In this document: positions 43,412 through 52,745 of the stretch, piece by piece
How the letters are laid out: every line of letters starts with the position of its first letter
How positions within the stretch are numbered: position 1 is the first letter of the stretch
Assembly: GCA_050949825.1 (NCBI GenBank)
Contig: JBMNGL010000006.1
Location: forward strand, 49,764-113,763
Length of the DNA stretch: 64,000 nt
Origin: DTU019 sp050949825
GTDB taxonomy: Bacteria; Bacillota; Syntrophomonadia; Syntrophomonadales; Syntrophomonadaceae
Direction of reading: 5' to 3'
The notes under the pieces: generated by a model
What the model was told of the DNA's origin: nothing
Database searches by the model: none
What the model saw: the letters and a program-made list of their open reading frames with translations, nothing else
Program-made: the position numbers and the translations under genes

Positions 43412-43711
43412 ATGGTGAACATTCAGGGTGACAGATGGGGTCCCCGGGATTATACCCATGGCCGAAAAAATATCAATATGGACTTCTACGAGAAAGCATT
43501 CATGCTTCAAGCCCCGTTTTTATTTGGTCCTGCCTCAATATATTCAACAGCAGAAGTTCTCATACACTATGGCGGCGATTGGCCGTGTCCTCGGTCGTTG
43601 GCCGGATACATAGAGGGGCGTCCTTTTTCTGTCACCAAACTTGACAGAGGCAGGAAGGTCGCCCTCATCAGAATCGGTAAGGAAAAAAGTGCAAAATTTT
43701 TGATGATTTAA
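43412..43711 (+). CDS. Hypothetical protein
   Basis: The 99-residue frame includes MDFYEKAFMLQAPFLFGPAS, a compact region with no recognised family. No strong ribosome site precedes ATG 43412; ATG 43478 is an alternative. Support comes from a terminator that overlaps the stop codon (43710-43734). Confidence 0.4.
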   Translation: MVNIQGDRWGPRDYTHGRKNINMDFYEKAFMLQAPFLFGPASIYSTAEVLIHYGGDWPCPRSLAGYIEGRPFSVTKLDRGRKVALIRIGKEKSAKFLMI

Positions 43712-43736
43712 AAAGCCCTAGTTATCGGCTTTTTAG
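43710..43736 (+). terminator. Intrinsic terminator overlapping a stop codon
   Basis: AAAAAGCC / GGCTTTTT stem with a 9-nt loop, T-rich on its 3' side. It coincides with the stop of the hypothetical gene. Confidence 0.6.
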
Positions 43737-43984
43737 CACCGACGATAAAGCTCGTGGCACGGCCCTGCTTCATTTCTGCCACATTTATCTTTTAAGCTTG
43801 ATACAATCGACTTCTCACCATACCAATTTCACTACAGTATCACAGCTTATACTGCAGCAGGCTTTTGTTTTATATAGCTCTGCAACGGCTTTTATTCTGA
43901 AAGGGGGAATCTTCTGACGAAATGCGTATGCTTGATGGTACCAAACGGCTACTGTCCGTTGATTGATTAGTCATCCAAGACAAG

Positions 43985-44117
43985 AATAGGCCGAAGCCTC
44001 GGAGTCGAGACACGGGGGAACCACTTTATGGGGCGAATCTTTATAACCGGATGATCGGTTATGGAATAGGGCTAACCCAGGTCCGAGCCCGTCAGCTAAC
44101 CTCGTAGGCAAGAATGG
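43985..44117 (+). promoter_or_regulatory. c-di-AMP (ydaO/yuaA) riboswitch
   Basis: Diagnostic ydaO segments occur in order: CCTCGGAGTCGAG, ACGGGGGAACCA, GGGGCGAATC, a variable hairpin TAACCGGATGATCGGTTA, ATAGGGCTAACCC and GAGCCCGTCAGCTAACCTCG. It lies about 140 bp upstream of a betaine-type ABC importer. The family turns genes off when c-di-AMP is high, so osmolyte uptake should be repressed then. No clear terminator was found between it and the gene, so the expression platform is unresolved. Confidence 0.9.
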
Positions 44118-44259
44118 GGATTACAGATGTTAAGCATGCTGCCCCCTGCAGCTACCATTTATCATCGTGCCTTTCCTTTTCTATTAGCTTTATATGTAGA
44201 TTTCTCCTGCCTTGATTTCTCTCCGACTACCGTGGTTTCAGGCCGGTAGGAGGTATTCC

Positions 44260-45321
44260 ATGAACACAATTAAATCTTTTTCTGGCCAGACTGCAGTTAG
44301 ACTTTTGCTGTTTTTACTGTTGATTGCATTTGGATTATCCGCAGTGGGTTGTGGCGGAAGCGGCAGCACCGCCAACGATGGGAATCAAAAGAAAAAACTG
44401 GTAATGGCCGATATATCGTGGGATAGCGTCAAGGTTCACAACCGTATCGTGGGATTTATTCTGCAGCATGGTTATGGCTATCCTGAACCACAGTATACCT
44501 TTGGAGAGACTCTGCCTCTGTTGCAGGGTATGAGCAAGGGTGACATTGATATAACAATGGAGATTTGGAAAGACAATTACGAAGAGCCCTGGAATGAGGC
44601 CGTTAAAAGCGGCACGGTCCTGGATCTGGGCTCAAATTACCCGGACGCTCCCCAGGGTTGGTATGTACCTACTTACATGATAAAAGGCGACCCTCAGCGT
44701 GGTATTCAACCAGTATCACCTGATCTTAAATCGGTCTCTGATTTGCCCCGTTACTGGCAGCTTTTTAAAGACGCTGAGGTACCAACTAAAGGGCGTTTCC
44801 ACAATAGTCCTCCCGGATGGGCAGTGACTGAAACCAATGAAACCAAATTCAAAACCTATGGATTAGACAAGACTTTCAACCTTTTCAGCACCGGTTCCGA
44901 TACCGCTCTGGCCATTTCGATGGTGACCGCCTATGAAAAGGGTCAGCCCTGGGTGGGCTATTACTGGGAACCTACCTGGATAATGGGGCAGTTGGATATG
45001 ACCATGCTGGAAGAGCCCGAATACAATGCGGAAGTATACAATGATCCCACCAATCGCGGCTGTGCCTTTCCTGCAGCCAAAGTTTTAAAAGGGGTTCACT
45101 CGAACCTAAAGGATAGGGCTCCCGAGGTGGTGGAATTAGTTTCCAAATACCAGACCAGTCTGGCAGAAAATAACGATTTCCTGGCCTATATGCAGGAAAA
45201 GAACGGCGATGCCGAAGAGGCCGCCATCTATTTCTTGAAAAAGTACCCGGACCGGTGGAAGACCTGGATTCCGGAGGAAGTTGCCCAGAAGGTGGACCAG
45301 GCCTTAAAAGAGGTGAAGTAG
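44260..45321 (+). CDS. Glycine betaine/proline-type ABC transporter substrate-binding lipoprotein
   Basis: The 353-residue product has a lipoprotein signal (LLLFLLLIAFGLSAVGC). An OpuAC-type fold follows: VMADISWDSVKVHNRIVGFI, DITMEIWKDNY, GWYVPTYMIKG, and WVGYYWEPTW with aromatic residues that could form a betaine cage. ATG 44260 has TAGGAGG upstream. It is first in a three-gene importer operon under a c-di-AMP riboswitch, supporting compatible-solute uptake. The exact substrate is unproven. Confidence 0.88.
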   Translation: MNTIKSFSGQTAVRLLLFLLLIAFGLSAVGCGGSGSTANDGNQKKKLVMADISWDSVKVHNRIVGFILQHGYGYPEPQYTFGETLPLLQGMSKGDIDITMEIWKDNYEEPWNEAVKSGTVLDLGSNYPDAPQGWYVPTYMIKGDPQRGIQPVSPDLKSVSDLPRYWQLFKDAEVPTKGRFHNSPPGWAVTETNETKFKTYGLDKTFNLFSTGSDTALAISMVTAYEKGQPWVGYYWEPTWIMGQLDMTMLEEPEYNAEVYNDPTNRGCAFPAAKVLKGVHSNLKDRAPEVVELVSKYQTSLAENNDFLAYMQEKNGDAEEAAIYFLKKYPDRWKTWIPEEVAQKVDQALKEVK

Positions 45322-45323
45322 TC

Positions 45324-46250
45324 ATGATTAATGATTACCATCATAATATCCTTCTGGAAGTAGATAATTTATGGAAAGTATTCGGCAAACAGACCACAGA
45401 TCTTGACTTGAATGATGCGGAGTCCTTTGATCGACTGCAAAACGACGGTGTTGTGGCAGCGGTACGCAATGTATCCTTTAAGGTCAAGCGCGGTGAGGTT
45501 TTTGTTATTATGGGACTGTCGGGCAGCGGAAAATCCACCTTGGTCCGCTGCATTCCCCGCCTCATTGAACCTACCCGTGGGGAGGTAAAGGTCAATGGCC
45601 GCAATGTCTTACAGTTGAACAAGAAAGAGCTGATCGATTTTCGCCGTCATGAAACGGCTATGGTTTTTCAGCATTATGGGTTACTGCCTCATCGTAATGT
45701 CGTTGAGAATGTGGCTTTTGGTTTGAAATTGTGCGGGGTAGCACCCCGGGAAAGAGAAGATCTGGCTCGACATGCCATCGACCAAGTAGGGCTTACCGGT
45801 TGGGAAGACTATTATCCCGCGCAGCTTTCAGGAGGCATGCAGCAAAGGGTCGGCATTGCCAGGGCACTGGTTCAGCAGAGCGATCTCCTGTTGATGGATG
45901 AGCCTTTCAGCGGCCTGGACCCCTTGATCCGTCGGGAGATGCAGGATACTCTTATCACTCTGCAAAATAAGCTCAACCGCACTATCGTGTTCGTAACCCA
46001 TGATCTGAGCGAGGCCATTCGCCTGGGTGACAATATGGCGGTGATGAGAAACGGGGAATTCTTACAACAAGGCACACCTGCAGAAGTAATGAACAACCCC
46101 GCTGACGAACACGTGGCTCGTTTCGTGCAAGATGCTAATTCTCTTTTGCCGGGCAGCAACAGACAAGCACTTTCCCGGCAGAAGCGCACTGTCAGGCCGA
46201 CCCGGCCGGGTGTTGCAGCTGTTCCCTTGCCTGTACCTTCGGGGAGGTAA
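45324..46250 (+). CDS. Betaine-type ABC transporter ATP-binding protein
   Basis: The 308-residue product has Walker A IMGLSGSGKSTLVRCI, a Q-loop in MVFQHYGLLPHRNVVENVAF, signature AQLSGGMQQRVGIARALV and Walker B DLLLMDEPFSGLDPL, matching the ProV/OpuAA family. The C-terminal CBS pair of many OpuAA proteins is missing; instead there is a short basic tail. ATG 45324 lies 2 bp after the previous stop, with GAGGTG upstream. Confidence 0.9.
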   Translation: MINDYHHNILLEVDNLWKVFGKQTTDLDLNDAESFDRLQNDGVVAAVRNVSFKVKRGEVFVIMGLSGSGKSTLVRCIPRLIEPTRGEVKVNGRNVLQLNKKELIDFRRHETAMVFQHYGLLPHRNVVENVAFGLKLCGVAPREREDLARHAIDQVGLTGWEDYYPAQLSGGMQQRVGIARALVQQSDLLLMDEPFSGLDPLIRREMQDTLITLQNKLNRTIVFVTHDLSEAIRLGDNMAVMRNGEFLQQGTPAEVMNNPADEHVARFVQDANSLLPGSNRQALSRQKRTVRPTRPGVAAVPLPVPSGR

Positions 46251-46255
46251 AAACA

Positions 46256-47107
46256 ATGTTTCCAGAAACATGGCAATATAATTTGGCGCCGTACATAGAC
46301 GGTTTGGTGAAATGGATGGTGGCATCCTGGGGGCCTTTTTTTGACGCTGTCTCCAATCTAGTGTTGGATATGCTTATGCAAATCGAATTCATTTTGAAAT
46401 GGATGCCCTGGTGGGGTTGGATTTTAATGGTTACGGTTATTTCCTGGCGCCTCACCAAAAGCCTACATAAAACCCTGCTGCCAGGATTCCTCATTTTTAG
46501 CATTGGTATGTTCGGACTATGGGAAGTGGCTATGGAGACACTGGGAATTGTTGTTGTAGCGGTATTGATTTCATTGCTTTTTGGCATTCCTCTGGGCATC
46601 GCCATGTCAAGCTATGAACGCTTCAACGCCTTGATAACCCCGGTGCTGGATGCCATGCAGACCATGCCCAGTCTGGTCTATCTAATTCCCGCTCTGATGT
46701 TGTTCGGCTTGGGCAAGGTTCCTGCGGTTTTTGCTACCGTTATTTATGCATTGCCTCCGGTGGTGAGGCTTACCAACCTGGGTATCCGTCAGGTATCCAG
46801 CGACATACAGGAGGCCGCCCTGGTGTTTGGAGCTTCGACCTGGCAATTGCTAAAAGAGGTGCGCCTGCCCCTGGCTATGCCCAGCATAATGGCTGGAATC
46901 AATCAGACCACCATGCTGGCCTTATCCATGGTGGTTATCGCCAGTATGATCGGAGCCGGCGGGCTGGGCGAAGAAGTCCTCAAAGCCACTAATCGGGTTG
47001 CGGCAGGAAAAGGCTTTGAAGCCGGATGGGCAATTGTGGTGCTGGCCATAGTAATCGACCGCATATCACAGGCCACCGCCAAAAGTTGGGAACCGCCGCA
47101 AAGATGA
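46256..47107 (+). CDS. Betaine-type ABC transporter permease
   Basis: The 283-residue product is of the ProW/OpuAB type. Its inner-membrane helices include the EAA-like segment DIQEAALVFGASTWQLLKEV and LPLAMPSIMAGINQTTMLAL, plus GIPLGIAMSSYERFNALITP. ATG 46256 has GGGGAGG upstream and follows the ATPase gene by 5 bp. A terminator follows. Confidence 0.9.
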   Translation: MFPETWQYNLAPYIDGLVKWMVASWGPFFDAVSNLVLDMLMQIEFILKWMPWWGWILMVTVISWRLTKSLHKTLLPGFLIFSIGMFGLWEVAMETLGIVVVAVLISLLFGIPLGIAMSSYERFNALITPVLDAMQTMPSLVYLIPALMLFGLGKVPAVFATVIYALPPVVRLTNLGIRQVSSDIQEAALVFGASTWQLLKEVRLPLAMPSIMAGINQTTMLALSMVVIASMIGAGGLGEEVLKATNRVAAGKGFEAGWAIVVLAIVIDRISQATAKSWEPPQR

Positions 47108-47143
47108 CAGCGCAGCTTACGTCGAATGTATCAGGTAATGGTT

Positions 47144-47176
47144 GCAGGGAGAATCGAATGATTCTCCCTGCCTTTT
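47144..47176 (+). terminator. Terminator of the betaine importer operon
   Basis: Perfect 12-bp stem GCAGGGAGAATC / GATTCTCCCTGC with a GAAT loop, followed by CTTTTC. It lies about 35 bp past the permease stop. Confidence 0.75.
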
Positions 47177-47179
47177 CGG

Positions 47180-47422
47180 GAGATTGAATTACGGTCATAC
47201 ATCACAATTATCGGTATCGTACAGGCAGAATACAAGAATAACAACGACATTGTCATAAACAGCTTGCCGACCACCCGCCAGGAGGTAGTGGCTGCCAAAT
47301 ACCTCTCCATTGCGGCCTGCACAGTCATTGCTCTAGTCATAGTGGCCATAGTGGGACTTGTTTTTCATCAGTTTCCACCACCCTTATCTCCCGACATTTC
47401 TTCGCTGCCGGTTCAATCATAA
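47180..47422 (+). pseudogene. Remnant of an ABC-2 type transporter permease
   Basis: A plus-strand frame without start codon or ribosome site reads AEYKNNNDIVINSLPTTRQE then VVAAKYLSIAACTVIALVIV, and stops at 47422. The pattern of a charged segment, then LPTTRxEVVxAKYL and a hydrophobic helix, is typical of ABC-2 permeases (ABC2_membrane_5 type). Only about 80 codons remain, directly after a terminator. Confidence 0.5.
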
Positions 47423-47446
47423 TTATATTCCCCCGCACAGTCGCAT

Positions 47447-47497
47447 AAAACAAGTTGTTTCGCCTTTCTTTGTCGTAGATTCACCCCGGAGGGATAA
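47447..47497 (+). repeat. Leader-like repeat, copy B
   Basis: Related to 42098-42150 (TTTGTCGTAnnTCACCCnGG then AGGGATAA). Here no gene start with a good frame follows, so it is either orphaned or part of a noncoding element. The rest of 47423-47596 shows no gene. Confidence 0.5.
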
Positions 47498-47595
47498 GGC
47501 GTTGATACCGCCGCAGGCGACGCTAAAACCTGGTTTCCAACCGGGCAAACTTCACAACAAAACCCGCATCAGCGAGGCTTTGTTTGATTGATTCT

Positions 47596-47626
47596 GCAAA
47601 ATAATTAACCCGCTCTATGGCGGGTT
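47596..47626 (-). terminator. Terminator after the FtsX-type permease gene
   Basis: AACCCGC / GCGGGTT stem with a 6-nt loop; on the minus strand it is followed by AATTATTTT. It lies 30 bp past the permease stop. Confidence 0.6.
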
Positions 47627-47656
47627 ATGAAAAGCAGACTTTTTTATTTCGGAGAA

Positions 47657-50236
47657 TCACAATGCCTCATTCTTGAGTGCATCTGCCGTGTTTTCTTTTT
47701 TGACCTTGCTGACGGAATACATCATCGTGACAAATACCACCAGGAATACGCTGAAAACACTGATTCCCACACTCTTCCAGGGTACTAAAAAGGCAACATC
47801 AGCACCAGTTACGACGCTTTTATAGATCAAGTAAGTAATGATGAACGCAACCGGGAGTCCATATAATAGAGCCTTTAGCCCATAAAAAACACATTCAAAA
47901 TTCATCATTTTATTGAAGCCCTTATGGCTCATACCTACCGATTTCAAAATAGCAAATTCGCGCCGGCGCAGGTTTATATTGGTAGAAACCGTGTTAAATA
48001 CGTTGGCAATGGCAATAAGCGAAATCAGCAGGATGAAGCCATAGGAAAATACATTGATCAACAGACTCAAATTACGGTTTTGTTCCTGAATCTGAGCTAT
48101 ATTGTACAGGCTGTATCCGGAAAAAATACCTTCATCTTTTAGGATAGCATTCATTTCTTCCGCTGATTTACCCGGGTCGGTTGCCAAAAAGGCAAATGTC
48201 AGCTGCTCATCCGGGGTTTCGCTAAATTGGCTTTTTATAGAATAGGGCGCGAAAACCATGAACCCTGAACCACGGGATTCGGAAATAGCTCCCGGCATCC
48301 GGTCGGCTATATAGGCGATGGTAATCTCCGGACCAGGCTGACTCCCGCCTGATGGCTCACCCGGAGCGGAGAGTTGCAAGGAAAGGGGCAAGCTGCCTTG
48401 GAGTACATCAAACGATACATACCGTCCGGTTTCATCATCGTATTTATTTATCCTGGTCGTGGCGATCATGTTGTCGGTGTTTTCACCGGCATACTTCTGC
48501 GGGTCAAGCCCGAGCTCCTTTACATAGGCCGCATAAGTCCCGTCATCAACAAGACACAACGCCACGTTGATTGGAATTATCTCATCCGTCGGCAACGAAT
48601 CTCCATAATAATGTTCCAAAAATCTCTCCGTTAATCGATCCTTAGGCAGGCTCGCTTTATAATAAAGGGATTTATAAAATCCGCTGTCGTAAACGCCGCT
48701 TACATTTTTCAGTTTCTCATACAACGGCAGCCCTTCATCTGTGGCGTGGTTGAACCTAAACAGAATATCGTAGCCGGATTCATTGATGGTCGTTTCTGCG
48801 CTTTCCTGAAGATATATGCCAAAGGCGCTGGCCGATATAAATAGTACGATACTGACGAACAGCGATATCACCGTACTGCGGTATCCTTTCTTGTTCCTTT
48901 TGAAGTTTTTCAGCGCCAATGTCCCCTCCAGACCGAAGAGCTTTGGCACCAACCTTGATGTTTTCACTTTTTTGGCATTGATTTTAATATCGGTTGTCTG
49001 GCGGATGGCATCGATAGCCGACAGCCTGGCGGCCTTGCGCGCTGGAATATAGGCTGAAATCAGTATAGTGATGATGCCTACAACGCCGGCAGCCGCAAGC
49101 GAGGGCAGGGATACCGACAGCTTCATGGGAACACCGCTGGAAGACAGACTCGCAAAGATATCGCTCATCAGCGCAAGCGTAACCCCGATGCCGCCAATCC
49201 CGGCGAGAATGCCCACTGGGATGGCGATCAATCCAATCCAGGCGCCTTCAAACAGAACCGACCTGCGCAGCTGCCTGGGGGTTGCCCCCACCGAGGAAAG
49301 GATACCGAATTGCCGGGTGCGCTCGGCGACTGAAATGGAAAACGAGTTGTGAATCAGCAAAATGGAGCCAACCATAATCAGCAGGATGAAAATGCCGCCC
49401 AGACGGTACAGTACCGCGTTGAATGTCTCGTCTTTCGAGATGCCCATATACCGCAATAAGTCATTGTTATAGGTACAACCGAAGCCGCCCGCCGCCGATT
49501 GGGCAAACTCATATACCCTCGCCGGGTGCCGGAGCCTGGTAAAAACATTCACCTGGTCGGCATCGCCCAGCCCCGCCAGGTTCATCTTGGTGATTACGGT
49601 ATAGCCCGGCGCGGAAAAGTCCTCAAACCCGGGCCTTTCGCAGATCCCGACAATGGTATAGGCCTTGGGGCCTTCAGGCACAAAGATTTCCCAGGGAGCG
49701 CCGTTTTGATAGTCGGGGACAAACGGGTTGTTCTGCCCCATCCTTGTGCCGGCCAGCATTCGATGGCCCAGGGTCAGATTCAGCGTATCGCCGATTTTAT
49801 AGTTTACACCAGCCTGGCTTATGTGGCTGGGGATAACGATTTCGCTGTCATTCTGCGGCAGGCGCCCGTCCAGCAGCCGTATCGGTATCAACTCCATCGC
49901 CTTATCATCAAACCCCGCTACAAACAGATATGGTTTATATTCGTTCCGCCCCCCTTCCAACACCGCATAGCCGATATTCTGACTGACGGCAGCCGCTGCT
50001 ACTTCGTTATCCGCAGACAGTCTCTGCACCAAAGCGGAGTCAGCCTCCATAAATTGAACATGCCAGTCCCCATCGGTGGCAATTACATTCTGGATCATAA
50101 AACTCTGCAGTGAGGCAATAAGCGTGGTAACCGCGGTTATCATAGCCACCGATAGAATAACCCCGATAATGGTGACAATGGTCCTGGTGCGGTTCTTTTT
50201 CAAGCTGCTTAAGGTAATCTTGCTGAAGACATTCAT
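47657..50236 (-). CDS. ABC transporter permease with FtsX domains
   Basis: The 859-residue product starts MNVFSKITLSSLKKNRTRTI with a first helix. It has a large extracytoplasmic region (about 60-260), an FtsX-type domain (about 280-420; ILSSVGATPRQLRRSVLFEG), a second extracytoplasmic region and a second FtsX domain at the C-terminus (FAILKSVGMSHKGFNKMMNF). This architecture belongs to Firmicute exporters for peptides or lipids that pair with a separate ATPase. ATG 50236 overlaps the ATPase stop. A two-component system upstream suggests inducible drug or peptide resistance. Confidence 0.85.
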   Translation of the reverse strand: MNVFSKITLSSLKKNRTRTIVTIIGVILSVAMITAVTTLIASLQSFMIQNVIATDGDWHVQFMEADSALVQRLSADNEVAAAAVSQNIGYAVLEGGRNEYKPYLFVAGFDDKAMELIPIRLLDGRLPQNDSEIVIPSHISQAGVNYKIGDTLNLTLGHRMLAGTRMGQNNPFVPDYQNGAPWEIFVPEGPKAYTIVGICERPGFEDFSAPGYTVITKMNLAGLGDADQVNVFTRLRHPARVYEFAQSAAGGFGCTYNNDLLRYMGISKDETFNAVLYRLGGIFILLIMVGSILLIHNSFSISVAERTRQFGILSSVGATPRQLRRSVLFEGAWIGLIAIPVGILAGIGGIGVTLALMSDIFASLSSSGVPMKLSVSLPSLAAAGVVGIITILISAYIPARKAARLSAIDAIRQTTDIKINAKKVKTSRLVPKLFGLEGTLALKNFKRNKKGYRSTVISLFVSIVLFISASAFGIYLQESAETTINESGYDILFRFNHATDEGLPLYEKLKNVSGVYDSGFYKSLYYKASLPKDRLTERFLEHYYGDSLPTDEIIPINVALCLVDDGTYAAYVKELGLDPQKYAGENTDNMIATTRINKYDDETGRYVSFDVLQGSLPLSLQLSAPGEPSGGSQPGPEITIAYIADRMPGAISESRGSGFMVFAPYSIKSQFSETPDEQLTFAFLATDPGKSAEEMNAILKDEGIFSGYSLYNIAQIQEQNRNLSLLINVFSYGFILLISLIAIANVFNTVSTNINLRRREFAILKSVGMSHKGFNKMMNFECVFYGLKALLYGLPVAFIITYLIYKSVVTGADVAFLVPWKSVGISVFSVFLVVFVTMMYSVSKVKKENTADALKNEAL

Positions 50237-50916
50237 CTGCGGATCACCTCGTCTCGGGAGATTTTCCCATCCTCGATGCTGATGATGCGATCAGCCTGCA
50301 GGGCGATATTTTCGTCGTGGGTGATGACGATCAGCGTCTGGTGATATTTTTTATTGCTCAGCTTTAAAAGCTCAACGATGTACTGCCCGTTTTTGCTGTC
50401 AAGATTGCCGGTCGGTTCATCGGCAAGCACGATGGCGGGCGCGTTGATGAGTGCCCGGCCTATGGACACCCGCTGCTGCTGACCGCCGGAAAGCTGGTTG
50501 GGGAGATGCTCGGCGCGGTCGGTCAGGTTGAGCGTTTGCAATAATTCCTGCAGCCGCTCCTGGTTGACCTGACGGTTGTCCATCAATACCGGAAGGGTAA
50601 TGTTTTCCACCACATTAAGCACCGGGATGAGGTTGTAGAACTGATAAATCAGCCCCACCTGCCGGCGTCTGAATATGGCCAACTGTTCCGGATTTTGAGC
50701 GTAAACATCCTTACCATCCACATAAACATGGCCGGAGGTGGGCGTATCCACCCCGCCCAGGATATGCAGGAGCGTGGATTTTCCCGAGCCCGATGGCCCA
50801 ATAATGGCAACAAACTCGCCTTTCTCCACGGAAAAAGATACCCCGTCAAGTGCTTTAACGAGGCTTTCATCTCGACCATAAGTTTTATATAGATTGTCGA
50901 CCTTAAGAATTTCCAT
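50233..50916 (-). CDS. ABC transporter ATP-binding protein (MacB/LolD-like)
   Basis: The 227-residue product has Walker A IIGPSGSGKSTLLHILGG, a Q-loop in VGLIYQFYNLIPVLNVVENI, signature NQLSGGQQQRVSIGRALI and Walker B VLADEPTGNLDSKNG. These are typical of ATPases that drive FtsX-type permeases. ATG 50916 is chosen because GGAGG lies 7 bp upstream. It overlaps the permease gene by 4 bp. Confidence 0.9.
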   Translation of the reverse strand: MEILKVDNLYKTYGRDESLVKALDGVSFSVEKGEFVAIIGPSGSGKSTLLHILGGVDTPTSGHVYVDGKDVYAQNPEQLAIFRRRQVGLIYQFYNLIPVLNVVENITLPVLMDNRQVNQERLQELLQTLNLTDRAEHLPNQLSGGQQQRVSIGRALINAPAIVLADEPTGNLDSKNGQYIVELLKLSNKKYHQTLIVITHDENIALQADRIISIEDGKISRDEVIRR

Positions 50917-51063
50917 CCTCATTCCTCCATCATTGGGTTGTGTCCTTAGTATAGCTGGGCCAGATGACACCCCGGTGACTTCTATATAACAATAATGTCA
51001 CCTTCTGAGGCTGCGCCAGTTACACAGTCTGATGGCAGACAACACTAGTGTTCCCTTATTAGG

Positions 51064-52074
51064 TCACACAACCTGATGGTAGAACCTTATGGTGAAGCAG
51101 GCTCCGCCGTCTGTCCGGTTGGCGGCTTTGATGGTGGCGTTTTGCAGAGAGAGGATCATGCGGGCAAGGGCCAGCCCCACCCCAAAGCTTGAGTCTTTTG
51201 CGTCTTTACCCTGGTAAAACCGCTCGAAAATATGGGGCAGGTCATCAGCGTCGATTCCGGAGCCATTATCCTTGATTATGATTTCTGTAAAAAGGGGGTT
51301 TGGGGTATAGTCAATTTCGATCAATCCGCCGTTTTCGCAATGTTCCATGCAGTTCTTAAGGATGTTCCCGATGGCTTCCGAGGCCCAGCGCAAATCGCCG
51401 GTAAATTGAGCGGCATCGTCTCCGTTTACACGAAGCTCAATATTTCTGAGTTCGAGAGGAATCAAAAAAGGCTCGGCGGCTTTTTGCAGCAGGATGGGGA
51501 CGGATACCGGCGCCTTTTGAAAGATGGCTGTTCCCGTATCGATTTTGGATATTTTGAGCAGTGTGGTTATAAGCCAGTCGATCCGCGCCAGAAGGCTTTT
51601 CAGCTCACCCACAAGCTCCAAGCGACGCTGGGGTTCCAGATCGGAATGGCCCAGAAATGAGACGATCATATTGATGGACGTCAGCGGCGTCTTGAGTTGA
51701 TGGGCGATATCCGCAATAGAATCGGATAAGTACACTTTTTCTTTTTTTAACATGTCCGACTGCTCTTTAAGCCGCACCGTCATTTTGTGGATTTCGCTTT
51801 GCAGAATGGACAGCTCGCCTTCATTGAACATATTAGGATCAAATCCATCTTTCCCATGCAGGACGATATCGATTTGTTCGCCCAAAAAAGCGATGTCCCG
51901 GTATCTTTTTCTGGTAAAAACAAAAAAGGCCATACAGAATAGGCCACATAATATTGCCGTGAAGACTCCGGTTATAAAGCTGATTACAAAACCGGTTATT
52001 ACGGCTGTAACGCAGATTGCGGCCATCAGCAATGCAAAAATCTTTATCTCCCGGTTTCTGAAAAACGCCATCAT
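51064..52074 (-). CDS. Sensor histidine kinase
   Basis: The 336-residue product has two N-terminal helices (about 10-50) with almost no extracellular loop. The dimerisation helix contains the phospho-acceptor His in SIADIAHQLKTPLTSINMIV. The ATPase domain shows GNILKNCMEHCENGG, IKDNGSGIDADDLPHIFERF and SSFGVGLALARMI. This intramembrane-sensing layout is typical of kinases paired with ABC exporters, which sense transporter activity. It overlaps the response regulator gene by 4 bp. Confidence 0.9.
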   Translation of the reverse strand: MMAFFRNREIKIFALLMAAICVTAVITGFVISFITGVFTAILCGLFCMAFFVFTRKRYRDIAFLGEQIDIVLHGKDGFDPNMFNEGELSILQSEIHKMTVRLKEQSDMLKKEKVYLSDSIADIAHQLKTPLTSINMIVSFLGHSDLEPQRRLELVGELKSLLARIDWLITTLLKISKIDTGTAIFQKAPVSVPILLQKAAEPFLIPLELRNIELRVNGDDAAQFTGDLRWASEAIGNILKNCMEHCENGGLIEIDYTPNPLFTEIIIKDNGSGIDADDLPHIFERFYQGKDAKDSSFGVGLALARMILSLQNATIKAANRTDGGACFTIRFYHQVV

Positions 52075-52745
52075 GATTCTCCCAGTCTGTACCCGAGCCC
52101 CCGTATGGTTTTGATGATTTGCGGATTTTGCGGGTTATCCTCGATTTTTTCGCGCAGTCTTTTAATGTAGACCGTCAAGGTGTTATCGTTGACGAACTCT
52201 CCGGCCATGTCCCATATCTCGCCAAGCAGCTTGTCTCTTGACAGTACAATGCCATGATTATTGGCGAACACCAGCAGCAGCCTATATTCCAATGCCGACA
52301 AAAACAGCTCGGTGCCGTTTTTATAAACCGTGCCGTGCAATAAATCGATCCTAAGGTTTCCGATCTCAAAAACGGACTCCGCTTTTCCGCTTCTCCTGAG
52401 CACGCTTTTAATGCGGGCAAGAAGCTCCATCGGGCGAAACGGCTTGACCACGTAATCATCAGCACCCAGGTCAAGCCCTGTGACGGCGCTGAGTTCGTCG
52501 TCGGAAGCGGTCAAAAAGATGACCGGAACATCACTGCTTCGCTTGGCGGCGGTACATACAATATAACCGTTGCCGTCGGGAAGCGAGATATCAAGTATCA
52601 GTAGATCAAAATGTTCATTCTCTATCTTGGCGAGCGCCACCTTTTGGGTGTCGGCAAGCACGACCGAATAGCCTTCCGAGGCAAGCAGATGGGATAAATT
52701 TTTGGATATATTCAGGTCGTCTTCTACCAGAAGTATCCTATTCAT
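52071..52745 (-). CDS. OmpR-family response regulator
   Basis: The 224-residue product has a receiver domain with phospho-acceptor Asp in FDLLILDISLPDGNGYI and the Lys in DDYVVKPFRPMELLARI. A winged helix at about 130-224 (LSALEYRLLLVFANNHG) ends IRGLGYRLG. It should activate the downstream ABC exporter genes. The ATG at 52745 has AAGGAGG upstream. Confidence 0.92.
   Translation of the reverse strand: MNRILLVEDDLNISKNLSHLLASEGYSVVLADTQKVALAKIENEHFDLLILDISLPDGNGYIVCTAAKRSSDVPVIFLTASDDELSAVTGLDLGADDYVVKPFRPMELLARIKSVLRRSGKAESVFEIGNLRIDLLHGTVYKNGTELFLSALEYRLLLVFANNHGIVLSRDKLLGEIWDMAGEFVNDNTLTVYIKRLREKIEDNPQNPQIIKTIRGLGYRLGES

Noticed and set aside
42983..43422. Several 60-85 codon minus-strand frames
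   Set aside because: No ribosome sites, odd composition and mutual overlap; none is supported.
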